This document shows positions 1 to 7,016 of a stretch of DNA of 11,761 nucleotides, in pieces. The translations under genes were made by a program, and so were the position numbers. This DNA comes from an uncultured Gemella sp. (GTDB lineage Bacteria > Bacillota > Bacilli > Staphylococcales > Gemellaceae), in the NCBI GenBank assembly GCA_938038035.1, contig CALHQV010000062.1, positions 1 through 11,761 of the forward strand, read 5' to 3'. Every line of letters starts with the position of its first letter. Position 1 is the first letter of the stretch. The notes beneath the pieces were generated by a model. The model was not told where the DNA came from and made no database searches. It was given only the letters and a program-made list of their open reading frames with translations.

Positions 1-57
1 TTGATTGTCTATTTTTGTGAAAATCAAATTATTGACAATTGTAAACTGCAAGAGTAA
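1..57 (+). CDS. C-terminal tail of an upstream gene (partial, product unknown)
   Basis: Frame 1 is open from the window edge for 18 codons and stops at TAA (55-57). The visible tail ends in ...DNCKLQE. A hairpin terminator begins 4 bases after the stop, which is the usual arrangement for the end of a transcription unit and is the main reason to believe this frame. The other two forward frames are less convincing: one has a stop at 2-4 and next stops inside the hairpin, the other stops at 16-18. Too little protein is visible to name a family. The same stretch also contains a near-consensus promoter (32-60), so it could instead be non-coding. Confidence 0.4.
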   Translation: MIVYFCENQIIDNCKLQE

Positions 58-61
58 AATT

Positions 62-101
62 AACTTATTAGTATTTTTTAAAAATTACTAATAAGTTTTT
101 T
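62..101 (+). terminator. Rho-independent terminator
   Basis: A 12-bp perfect inverted repeat pairs 62-73 (AACTTATTAGTA) with 86-97 (TACTAATAAGTT). The right arm runs straight into a T run (96-101). The stem is AT-rich, so it is weaker than the two other terminators in the window. It probably closes the gene ending at 57. Confidence 0.6.
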
Positions 102-300
102 AATAAGATAATAGTCAAAAGATTTTACTGATTTGGATTGAGTTTCTTTGTTTATATGAATAAAAATAATTGATGTATAAAATTATATTAGAGAAAATGA
201 AATAAATGTAAATGTAAAGAAACAATTAAATTTTATGATTTAGAGTCTGTTCATAATTATATGGATATTATTTATGGCTTTATGTGGGGAGTGCTAATAA
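102..300. other. AT-rich intergenic region upstream of the marR-type gene
   Basis: No ORF with a ribosome binding site, no RNA gene and no long inverted repeat is visible here. It must hold the promoter of the 301-3003 operon unless transcription reads in from the left. The best -35/-10 pair I can see is weak: TTGAGT (138-143) and TAAAAA (161-166), 17 bases apart. Near the 3' end GGGGAG (286-291) is a clear ribosome binding site, 9 bases before the ATG at 301. Short repeats such as AAATGTAAATGTA (205-217) look like low-complexity sequence. Confidence 0.4.
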
Positions 301-759
301 ATGAATAGTCTATTGAAAAACTCAAGTATGTTTTCTAGAAAAAAAGATGAAAACAACTCATTATATGAGTACTATGCTAGAAAAAATGGTTTGCAAGGTA
401 AATCATTATTAATATTAACCTGTCTTTATTATACACAGGATGGTATAACTCAAAATACAATTTGTGAAAAAACATATTCTACGAAACAAGTAGTTAATGC
501 AGCTATGAAGGCTTTTAAGGAAAAGGGATATATTTATTTTGAAGAGCAAGAAAAAGATAGGCGAGAAAAAATAATTAAGTTGACAAAAGAAGGATATTTA
601 TACGTATCAAAAATTTTGGATCCTCTTAGAGAGGCTGAAGAAAAAGCAATAGGTAAACTTTCAAGTGAACAACAAAAATTATTTATCGAATACTATACGA
701 TTTTTAACGACAATATGAAGAAAAATATTGAAAAACTAGTATTGAAAGGAGAAATATAA
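301..759 (+). CDS. MarR-family winged-helix transcriptional regulator
   Basis: This 152-residue protein has the length and layout of a MarR regulator, which binds palindromic operators as a dimer and usually releases DNA on ligand binding or cysteine oxidation. Residues 35-75 form the helix-turn-helix, with the likely recognition helix at 60-73. The wing follows at 80-95 and carries the family-typical pattern with Asp86-Arg87 and an LT pair at 94-95. The C-terminal helices (107-147) provide the dimer interface. The ATG at 301 has a strong ribosome binding site. The gene ends one base before the transporter ATPase start, so regulator and transporter are almost certainly co-transcribed and the regulator probably controls its own operon. 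Cys41 and Cys55 are the only cysteines and could sense oxidation, but that is speculation. The ligand is unknown. Confidence 0.9.
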   Translation: MNSLLKNSSMFSRKKDENNSLYEYYARKNGLQGKSLLILTCLYYTQDGITQNTICEKTYSTKQVVNAAMKAFKEKGYIYFEEQEKDRREKIIKLTKEGYLYVSKILDPLREAEEKAIGKLSSEQQKLFIEYYTIFNDNMKKNIEKLVLKGEI

Positions 760-760
760 A

Positions 761-1489
761 ATGATTAAATATAATAATGTTTCATTATGTTGTTCCACAA
801 ATGGTTTAATACTTGATGAATTAAGTTTTGAAATACAAGAAGGAGAATTTTTTGTTCTTGTAGGACCAAGTGGAAGTGGAAAAACAACAACCATAAAATT
901 AATAAATAGATTGATAGAACAAACAGACGGTGATATCTATTTTGAGGATAAGAGATTAAAAGACTATGATTTGAGAGAATTAAGGCTTAAAACTGGATAT
1001 GTTCTTCAGCAAATTGCATTATTTCCAAATCTTACAGTTGCAGAAAATATTGCGCTAATTCCAGAAATGAAAAACTTTGAAAAAAAAGAAATCAAAGAAA
1101 AGACAGAGGATTTATTAACAAAAGTAGGATTAGATCCTAAGCATTATATGAATCGACTTCCAAAGGAACTTTCTGGAGGGGAGAAGCAACGTGTGGGAAT
1201 ATTACGTGCGATAATTGCTAATCCTAAAATTTTACTGATGGATGAACCATTTTCTGCATTAGATCCTATTAGTAAAGTTCAATTACAAGATTTAATAAAA
1301 ACTTTGCATAACGAATATAAAATGACAACAGTTTTTGTAACTCACGATATGGATGAAGCGATGAAACTTGCTGATAGAATTTGTGTCTTAAAAAATGGTA
1401 AGGTAGTTCAAATTGCTACACCAGAAGTATTAAAAGAAAATCCTGCGGATGATTTTGTTCGTGAATTTTTTGCAAGGGGGGATAAATAA
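761..1489 (+). CDS. ABC transporter ATPase, OpuCA/ProV-like without CBS domains (EgtV-like)
   Basis: This is the cytoplasmic ATP-hydrolysing subunit of an importer of the quaternary-amine uptake type. All ABC motifs are intact: Walker A GPSGSGKTT (35-43), Q-loop at 83-84, signature LSGGEKQ (137-143), Walker B ILLMDE (157-162), D-loop SALD (165-168) and switch His195. The protein stops at 242 residues, whereas OpuCA-type ATPases of osmolyte importers are usually about 380 residues with two C-terminal CBS domains. The gating module is therefore absent, and the clean stop shows this is not a frameshift. AAAGGAG (745-751) gives a good ribosome binding site. The stop overlaps the next start in TAATG, which couples the ATPase to its permease partner. 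The assignment to an ABC importer is firm; the substrate is inferred from the fused partner. Confidence 0.92.
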   Translation: MIKYNNVSLCCSTNGLILDELSFEIQEGEFFVLVGPSGSGKTTTIKLINRLIEQTDGDIYFEDKRLKDYDLRELRLKTGYVLQQIALFPNLTVAENIALIPEMKNFEKKEIKEKTEDLLTKVGLDPKHYMNRLPKELSGGEKQRVGILRAIIANPKILLMDEPFSALDPISKVQLQDLIKTLHNEYKMTTVFVTHDMDEAMKLADRICVLKNGKVVQIATPEVLKENPADDFVREFFARGDK

Positions 1490-3003
1490 TGAATTTAGTA
1501 AATACATTTTTAGAAAGAAAAGGTGATTGGATAACCGGTTTATTCGAACATCTACAGATTTCATTATTATCACTTATTATTGCCATTTTTATTGCAGTTC
1601 CATTAGGAATAATTATCTCAGGGAATAAAAAGGCAAGCGAATGGTTTTTACAAATTACTGGTATCTTTCAAACGATTCCTTCTCTTGCATTACTAGGTTT
1701 ATTTATTCCATTTACAGGAATTGGTACATTACCAGCAGTCGTAGCATTAGTTATATATGCTATATTTCCAATATTACAAAGTACGATTACTGGATTATCG
1801 GAGATCGATTCATCATTAGAAGAAGCAGCAACGGCGTTTGGTATGACAAAACTAGAGAAGTTAAAAAAATACCAACTTGCTTTAGCAATGCCAATCCTAA
1901 TGGGTGGTGTTAGAACTGCGAGTATTATGATTATTGGTACAGCTACTCTTGCTGCTTTAATTGGAGCAGGAGGATTAGGTTCATTTATTTTACTAGGAAT
2001 AGATAGAAATAATTCAGCATTAATTTTGATTGGGGCAATTTCATCAGCAATCTTAGCAATTGTATTCGGATTGATAATTAAATTCTTACAAGATAAAAAA
2101 CCAAAAACAATTTTAGCATCATTACTTGCAGCTGTAGTAGCTTTAACAATAAGCTTTTTCCCAATTGGGAAAATGTCAAACGATAAATTAGTTATCGCTG
2201 GGAAAATAGGAGCTGAACCAGAAATATTAATTAATATGTATAAAATACTTATTGAAGACGAAACTAAAATCGATGTTGAAGTAAAACCTAATTTTGGTAA
2301 AACAAGTTTCTTATATGAAGCTTTAAAAGGTGGAAGTATTGACATTTATCCAGAGTTTACAGGTACAGTTACAACAACTTTATTAAAAAAACCAGAAACT
2401 GTTCCTTCTAATGATCCTGATGAAGTGTATGAGGTTGCACGTAAGAAAATATTTGAACAAGATAAACTGGTATACTTAAAACCAACAAAATTCCAAGATA
2501 CATATGCATTAGCAGTAACAGAAGACTACGCTAAGGCAAATAAGATTAACAATATTTCAGACATAAAACTCGTAGAGAATTCTGCAAAAGTTGGATTCTC
2601 GTTAGAATTTAACGATAGAGAAGATGGTGGAATAGGGCTTAAAAATCTTTATCAACTAAATCTAAGTGTTAAAACTATGGAAATAGCACTGAAATATCAA
2701 GCAATCTCAAATGGTGATGTAAATATTATTGATGTGTTCTCAACGGATAGTAAAATAATTACTAATAAACTTAAATTATTAAATGATGATAGACATTTAT
2801 TCCCACCATATCAAGGGGCACCAATATTGAGAGAAGAGACTCTAAAAAAACATCCAGAACTTGAAAATATCTTAAATAAACTTGCTGGAAAAATAACAGA
2901 AAAAGAAATGACTGAAATGAACTACAAAGTAGATATTGAGGGGAAACCTGCTTATGATGTAGCAAAAGAATATCTACAAAAAGAAGGATTAATTAAAAAA
3001 TAA
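1489..3003 (+). CDS. ABC importer permease fused to substrate-binding domain (EgtU/OpuBC-type)
   Basis: A 504-residue fusion. Residues about 20-200 are a multi-span permease with an EAA-type loop that contacts the ATPase (111-137, EEAATAFG...LALAMPI). A further hydrophobic segment (207-226) anchors a solute-binding domain (232-504) on the outer face. That domain carries the hallmarks of betaine/choline/carnitine binders: YPEFTGT (287-293), QDTYALAV (336-343) and FPPYQGAPILR (438-448). AGGGGGG (1475-1481) is the ribosome binding site. With the ATPase it forms a complete importer. The same one-piece layout is known from pneumococcal EgtU and Listeria BilEB; EgtU binds ergothioneine, a trimethylated histidine thione. 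Ergothioneine is therefore a serious candidate substrate, but glycine betaine, choline or carnitine cannot be excluded from sequence alone. Confidence 0.88.
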   Translation: MNLVNTFLERKGDWITGLFEHLQISLLSLIIAIFIAVPLGIIISGNKKASEWFLQITGIFQTIPSLALLGLFIPFTGIGTLPAVVALVIYAIFPILQSTITGLSEIDSSLEEAATAFGMTKLEKLKKYQLALAMPILMGGVRTASIMIIGTATLAALIGAGGLGSFILLGIDRNNSALILIGAISSAILAIVFGLIIKFLQDKKPKTILASLLAAVVALTISFFPIGKMSNDKLVIAGKIGAEPEILINMYKILIEDETKIDVEVKPNFGKTSFLYEALKGGSIDIYPEFTGTVTTTLLKKPETVPSNDPDEVYEVARKKIFEQDKLVYLKPTKFQDTYALAVTEDYAKANKINNISDIKLVENSAKVGFSLEFNDREDGGIGLKNLYQLNLSVKTMEIALKYQAISNGDVNIIDVFSTDSKIITNKLKLLNDDRHLFPPYQGAPILREETLKKHPELENILNKLAGKITEKEMTEMNYKVDIEGKPAYDVAKEYLQKEGLIKK

Positions 3004-3043
3004 TTTTTCTGTCTAAAATTATAAATTTTCATACGGAAAATAT

Positions 3044-3080
3044 AAAAATTCTCAAGCTTTATGGCTTGGGAATTTTTTTT
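3044..3080 (+). terminator. Rho-independent terminator after the transporter operon
   Basis: A 14-bp stem pairs 3044-3057 (AAAAATTCTCAAGC) with 3064-3077 (GCTTGGGAATTTTT), with one G-T wobble and a 6-base loop. The right arm merges into an eight-T run ending at 3080. It separates the transporter operon from recX. The A-rich left arm could also give some termination on the minus strand. Confidence 0.9.
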
Positions 3081-3111
3081 CTTTCTAACATTTCCTTTTT
3101 TATGTGATTTT

Positions 3112-3120
3112 TGATAAAAT
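3112..3120 (+). promoter_or_regulatory. Extended -10 promoter for recX and the genes after it
   Basis: TG-A-TAAAAT matches the extended -10 form (TGnTATAAT) with one mismatch. The -35 region 17-18 bases upstream (TTTCCTT) is poor, which extended -10 promoters tolerate. It lies between a strong terminator and recX, exactly where a promoter is needed. Transcription would begin near 3127. Confidence 0.5.
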
Positions 3121-3146
3121 TAAAGGTAAGAGTTTTTTAGCTAGGA

Positions 3147-3953
3147 ATGCAGAAAGTAGGTGTAAATTTGCAAGTTACAAATATAACAAAGCTAAAAGTT
3201 AAGTATAAAATAGAATTAGAAAATGGTAAACATTTTTATGTTTCTGAAGATACGATAATTAAGTATGGACTTATAAAAAAAATAGATTTATCAAAAGAGC
3301 AACTAAAAGAAATCATAGCTCATGAGAGTATCGAAAGTGCCTATAGTAAAGCAGTACATTATTTACAATTTGGTCTTAGAACTAAGCAGGATATAAGAGA
3401 ATATCTTCAGAAGAAAGAGATTGCACCCAATGTTATTGACGAAGTAATAGAAAAGTTAATAGAAATTGGTTATTTGAATGATGATCACTATGTAGAAGCA
3501 GCGGTGACAGATTATTTTAACCTAAATTTAAAAGGTCCTTACTGGATACAAAGAAAATTATTAGAAAAAGGCTTAGATAAAGACGTTTTAGAAGAAAATA
3601 TCGCTAAGATTTGTACAGAAGAAGCAATGATAGAAATGCTTTATAAAATTATTGAACGCGAGTATAAAGTAAGAAGAGAAACGAAAAATAAAAAAGTTCA
3701 AAAAATAACACAAAAACTTTATACAAATGGCTTTACATCTGATATAATAAGAAAGGTGTTTGACATGTTTTTCGAAGACTATGAGGATGAAAATGAAGAT
3801 GATATATTAGATGAGCATTTTAGAAGAGCTTATCAGAGCTATAGTCGTAGATATGAAGGATATGCACTAAAACAAAAGCTGATTGAAAAGCTGATAAGGG
3901 ATGGTTTTTCGTATTATACAGCTAAAGACTACGTAGAAAAACAAGATTTGTAA
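3147..3953 (+). CDS. recX: RecX, regulator of RecA
   Basis: RecX binds RecA filaments in the cytoplasm and limits recombination and SOS activity. After a short N-terminal strand region (about 9-45) there are four tandem three-helix RecX repeats, roughly 64-118, 119-158, 163-206 and 223-265. The second contains the recognisable KGPYWIQRKLLEKG segment (129-142). An acidic linker (210-223, DYEDENEDD) precedes the last repeat. Length (268) agrees with long Gram-positive RecX proteins. The start is uncertain: the ATG at 3147 has AGGA directly against it with no spacer, while the in-frame TTG at 3168 has AGGTG 5 bases upstream and would give an N terminus beginning MQVTNITKLKV, closer to the family pattern. 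It ends 12 bases before lepA. No LexA-type box is visible upstream. Confidence 0.88.
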   Translation: MQKVGVNLQVTNITKLKVKYKIELENGKHFYVSEDTIIKYGLIKKIDLSKEQLKEIIAHESIESAYSKAVHYLQFGLRTKQDIREYLQKKEIAPNVIDEVIEKLIEIGYLNDDHYVEAAVTDYFNLNLKGPYWIQRKLLEKGLDKDVLEENIAKICTEEAMIEMLYKIIEREYKVRRETKNKKVQKITQKLYTNGFTSDIIRKVFDMFFEDYEDENEDDILDEHFRRAYQSYSRRYEGYALKQKLIEKLIRDGFSYYTAKDYVEKQDL

Positions 3954-3965
3954 AGGAAGAATAAA

Positions 3966-5783
3966 ATGGATAAAAGAAACGAAAGGCAAAAGAAAATAAG
4001 AAACTTTTCTATAATTGCACATATTGACCACGGGAAATCGACTCTTGCGGACAGAATTTTAGAGAAAACAAAGGCGTTAGAACAACGTGAAATGAAAGCA
4101 CAACTTCTTGACTCAATGGATATTGAGCGTGAAAGAGGTATTACAATTAAACTTAATGCAGTTCAGTTACAATACACTGCTAAAAATGGGGAAGAGTATA
4201 TTTTCCACTTAATCGACACACCGGGACACGTAGACTTCACATATGAAGTATCACGTTCTCTTGCAGCATGTGAAGGTGCTATTTTAGTAGTCGATGCTGC
4301 TCAAGGAATTGAAGCACAAACATTAGCTAACGTATACTTAGCACTAGACAATAATTTAGAGATTATTCCTATTATTAACAAAATCGACTTACCTGCAGCG
4401 GATCCTGAGAAGGTTAAGACTGAAATTGAGGATGTAATTGGATTACCAACAGATGATATCGTACTAGCTTCTGCTAAAGCTGGTATTGGTATTGATGAAA
4501 TCTTGGAGCAAATCGTAGAATACGTTCCAGCTCCATCAGGTGATGCGGCTGAGCCACTACAAGCGTTAATCTTTGACTCATTATACGATGCATATAGAGG
4601 GGTTATCGTTTCAGTTCGTATTAAAAACGGTACTGTAAAAGCTGGAGATAAGATTAAGATGATGGCTACTGGTGGTGTGTTCGAGGTTACTGAAGTTGGT
4701 ATTCACACACCTAAAGAAAAAATCGTTGATGAACTTACTGCAGGTGATGTTGGATTTATCTGTGCATCTATTAAAAATGTAAGTGAAACTCGTGTAGGGG
4801 ATACAATCACATTAGCGAATAATCCAGCTAAAGAAGCATTACCTGGATATAGAAAACTAAATCCAATGGTATTCTGCGGATTATATCCAATCGATTCGTC
4901 AAAATATAATGACTTACGTGAAGCGCTAGAAAAATTAGAACTTAATGACTCAGCTTTACAATATGAAGCCGAAACATCACAAGCACTTGGATTCGGATTT
5001 AGATGTGGATTCTTAGGGATGTTACACATGGAAATCATTCAAGAGCGTATCGAGCGTGAATTTAATATTGATATCATTGCAACTGCACCATCGGTTATTT
5101 ACAAAGTTGAAAAAACTGACGGAACTCTAGTAGATGTGTCAAACCCATCGGAAATGCCAGATCCACAAAAAATCAATAAGATTACTGAGCCATTCGTTAA
5201 GGCAAGTATTATGGTACCAAATGACTATGTAGGTGCTGTTATGGATCTTTGTCAGAAGAAACGTGGTATTTTCTTAAATATGGAATATATCGATGATACA
5301 AGGGTTAATATTACTTATGATATACCTTTATCAGAAATCGTTTTTGATTTCTTCGATCAACTTAAATCTAATACAAAAGGATATGCATCATTTGACTATG
5401 AATTAACTGGGTATAAAGATAGTAACCTTGTTAAGATGGATATTCTATTAAATGGTGAACAAGTCGATGCTTTAAGCTTCATCGTTCACAGAGAATTTGC
5501 TTACCAACGTGGTAAAGTTATTGTAGAAAAACTTAAAAAACTTATTCCAAAACAACAATTCGAAATTCCTATCCAAGCTGCAATTGGAAATAAAATTATC
5601 TCTCGTGAAACTATTAAAGCGATGCGTAAAAACGTTCTTGCTAAATGTTACGGAGGGGATATTAGTAGGAAACGTAAACTATTAGAGAAACAGAAAAAAG
5701 GTAAAGAGAGAATGAAAGCTGTAGGTAGCGTAGAGGTTCCTCAAGATGCCTTCATGGCTGTTCTGAAAATGGATGAAGAATAA
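3966..5783 (+). CDS. lepA: Elongation factor 4 (LepA), ribosome-associated GTPase
   Basis: LepA/EF4 binds the ribosome and uses GTP in fine control of initiation or elongation (back-translocation has been reported). The 605-residue length is normal for the family. All GTPase motifs are present: G1 AHIDHGKST (18-26), G2 RGITIK (57-62), G3 DTPGH (84-88), G4 NKID (138-141) and G5 SAK (169-171). After the EF-G-like domains, the C terminus has the LepA-specific basic segment around 562-590 (CYGGDISRKRKLLEKQKKGK), which separates it from EF-G and TypA. AAAGGA (3952-3957) overlaps the recX stop and serves as ribosome binding site. Codon choice is richer in C-ending codons (GAC, TTC, ATC) than in smc, suggesting stronger expression. 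The stop overlaps the hemW start. Confidence 0.98.
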   Translation: MDKRNERQKKIRNFSIIAHIDHGKSTLADRILEKTKALEQREMKAQLLDSMDIERERGITIKLNAVQLQYTAKNGEEYIFHLIDTPGHVDFTYEVSRSLAACEGAILVVDAAQGIEAQTLANVYLALDNNLEIIPIINKIDLPAADPEKVKTEIEDVIGLPTDDIVLASAKAGIGIDEILEQIVEYVPAPSGDAAEPLQALIFDSLYDAYRGVIVSVRIKNGTVKAGDKIKMMATGGVFEVTEVGIHTPKEKIVDELTAGDVGFICASIKNVSETRVGDTITLANNPAKEALPGYRKLNPMVFCGLYPIDSSKYNDLREALEKLELNDSALQYEAETSQALGFGFRCGFLGMLHMEIIQERIEREFNIDIIATAPSVIYKVEKTDGTLVDVSNPSEMPDPQKINKITEPFVKASIMVPNDYVGAVMDLCQKKRGIFLNMEYIDDTRVNITYDIPLSEIVFDFFDQLKSNTKGYASFDYELTGYKDSNLVKMDILLNGEQVDALSFIVHREFAYQRGKVIVEKLKKLIPKQQFEIPIQAAIGNKIISRETIKAMRKNVLAKCYGGDISRKRKLLEKQKKGKERMKAVGSVEVPQDAFMAVLKMDEE

Positions 5784-6916
5784 TGAAAAGTTATCCACGC
5801 GGAGTATATATTCATATTCCATTTTGTAAGTATATTTGTTCATATTGTGATTTCAATAAGTTTTATATACAAAGACAACCCGTCGACAAATATATAGATT
5901 GCTTAATCAAAGAAATCGAGAGTATGGAAAACATTCAAAATGTTGAAACTATTTATATTGGTGGAGGAACACCGAGTGCATTAAATGATGAACAACTTCA
6001 TCGTCTACTAACTGCACTTAGAAATAAAATTCCACAACAACTGCGTGAATTTACTTTTGAAGCTAACCCTGAGGATCTTGTCGATTCTCGGGTTGCTTTG
6101 GTAAAGGGCTACGGAGTTGATAGAATTAGTATGGGAGTCCAAACATTTAATAACGAATTGTTAAAAATTCTTGGACGTGGACATGTTGCGGATGATGTGG
6201 ATATGGCGATTGCTAATTGTAAAAAACATGGGATTGAGGACATTAATGTAGATTTAATGTTTTCACTACCGAAGCAAACTATGGATGACTTATATGACAG
6301 TATGAAGAAGGTTGCAGAATACAATATTAGTCATATTTCATGTTATTCATTGATTTTGGAACAGAAGACTAAGCTTTATAATCAGGTGAGAGATAAGAAA
6401 GTTACATTGCCTTCGAATGAGATAGAAGAGAGAATGTACAATGAGGTTATTAACTTCTTAACAGAAAATGGATATGAACAGTATGAAATCAGTAATTTTG
6501 CTAGGCCTGGTCATGAGAGTGTTCATAACAGTAGTTACTGGAAGAATGTAGAGTACTATGGACTTGGTGCGGGGGCGCATGGATATATTGATGGAGTGCG
6601 TTATGCTAATCAAGGAGCATTAAAATTCTATATCGATAGTATGTTAGAAAAAGGACATGCAAGACGTGAAGAAAATACTGTAACACCTAAGGAAAGAATT
6701 GAAGAGGAAATGTTCTTAGGACTACGTCTTTTAGAAGGTGTTGATTTAGACATTTTTGAAGAAAAGTATGGAAAAAGAGCAGAAGAAATCTTCAAAGGTG
6801 TGATTGATAAAAACATAAGAGAAGGATACCTAGAGATTGAAGGTAATAAACTTCGTTTAACTAGAAAAGGATTATTCTATGGAAATGATGTGTTCTCTGA
6901 GTTTCTATTGGATTAA
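5783..6916 (+). CDS. hemW: HemW, radical-SAM heme chaperone (HemN-like)
   Basis: A 377-residue radical SAM protein. The cluster motif CxxxCxxC lies at Cys15, Cys19 and Cys22 and is followed by Asp-Phe (CDF), as in HemW, rather than the extra cysteine seen in true coproporphyrinogen dehydrogenase HemN. GGGTPS (60-65) is the SAM-binding glycine segment. HNSSYW (248-253) is the HNxxYW motif typical of HemW and linked to heme binding. A HemN-type C-terminal domain follows (about 305-375). HemW proteins, including one from Lactococcus, bind heme and are thought to deliver it to respiratory enzymes. Older annotations call this oxygen-independent coproporphyrinogen III oxidase, which is probably wrong here. 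The ATG overlaps the lepA stop (TAATG) with only a weak ribosome binding site, so translation is probably coupled to lepA, the neighbour hemW also has in Bacillus. Confidence 0.94.
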   Translation: MKSYPRGVYIHIPFCKYICSYCDFNKFYIQRQPVDKYIDCLIKEIESMENIQNVETIYIGGGTPSALNDEQLHRLLTALRNKIPQQLREFTFEANPEDLVDSRVALVKGYGVDRISMGVQTFNNELLKILGRGHVADDVDMAIANCKKHGIEDINVDLMFSLPKQTMDDLYDSMKKVAEYNISHISCYSLILEQKTKLYNQVRDKKVTLPSNEIEERMYNEVINFLTENGYEQYEISNFARPGHESVHNSSYWKNVEYYGLGAGAHGYIDGVRYANQGALKFYIDSMLEKGHARREENTVTPKERIEEEMFLGLRLLEGVDLDIFEEKYGKRAEEIFKGVIDKNIREGYLEIEGNKLRLTRKGLFYGNDVFSEFLLD

Positions 6917-6947
6917 TTTAGTTGTTGAAATAAGATAATGATTTTAT

Positions 6948-7011
6948 GGGAGGAACTTGATCAATTTATGTAAAATTATTGAGTTTCTCCTAATAATAAA
7001 AGAAAGGAGAA
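6948..7011 (+). promoter_or_regulatory. rnc leader with mutually exclusive hairpins over the ribosome binding site
   Basis: The segment TTCTCCT (6985-6991) is perfectly complementary over 7 bp to AGGAGAA (7005-7011), which contains the rnc ribosome binding site; the loop is 13 bases. The same CUCC segment (TTTCTCCT, 6984-6991) can instead pair with GGGAGGAA (6948-6955) over 8 bp including two G-U pairs. Only one of the two helices can form, so the leader could switch between hidden and exposed ribosome binding site. This is a reading of complementarity only, and purine-rich sites are easy to match by chance. Confidence 0.3.
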
Positions 7012-7016
7012 CTATT

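Noticed and set aside
138..166. TTGAGT-N17-TAAAAA as the promoter of the MarR operon
   Set aside because: Both hexamers match consensus at only four of six positions in a very AT-rich stretch, so it is mentioned as the best local candidate but not called as a feature.
1668..2345. A 225-codon open frame on the minus strand
   Set aside because: It lies wholly inside the permease/binding-protein gene, mirrors its hydrophobic codons, shows no recognisable family and conflicts with a gene whose motifs are all intact. It is an antisense shadow.
5791..5799. DnaA-box-like TTATCCACG
   Set aside because: A single site, one mismatch from TTATCCACA, inside the hemW coding sequence, with no companion boxes or unwinding element; chance is the simplest explanation.
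6957..7016. TTG start giving a 257-residue RNase III
   Set aside because: The extra 20 residues do not resemble the family's N terminus, and the ATG at 7017 has a much better ribosome binding site at proper distance.
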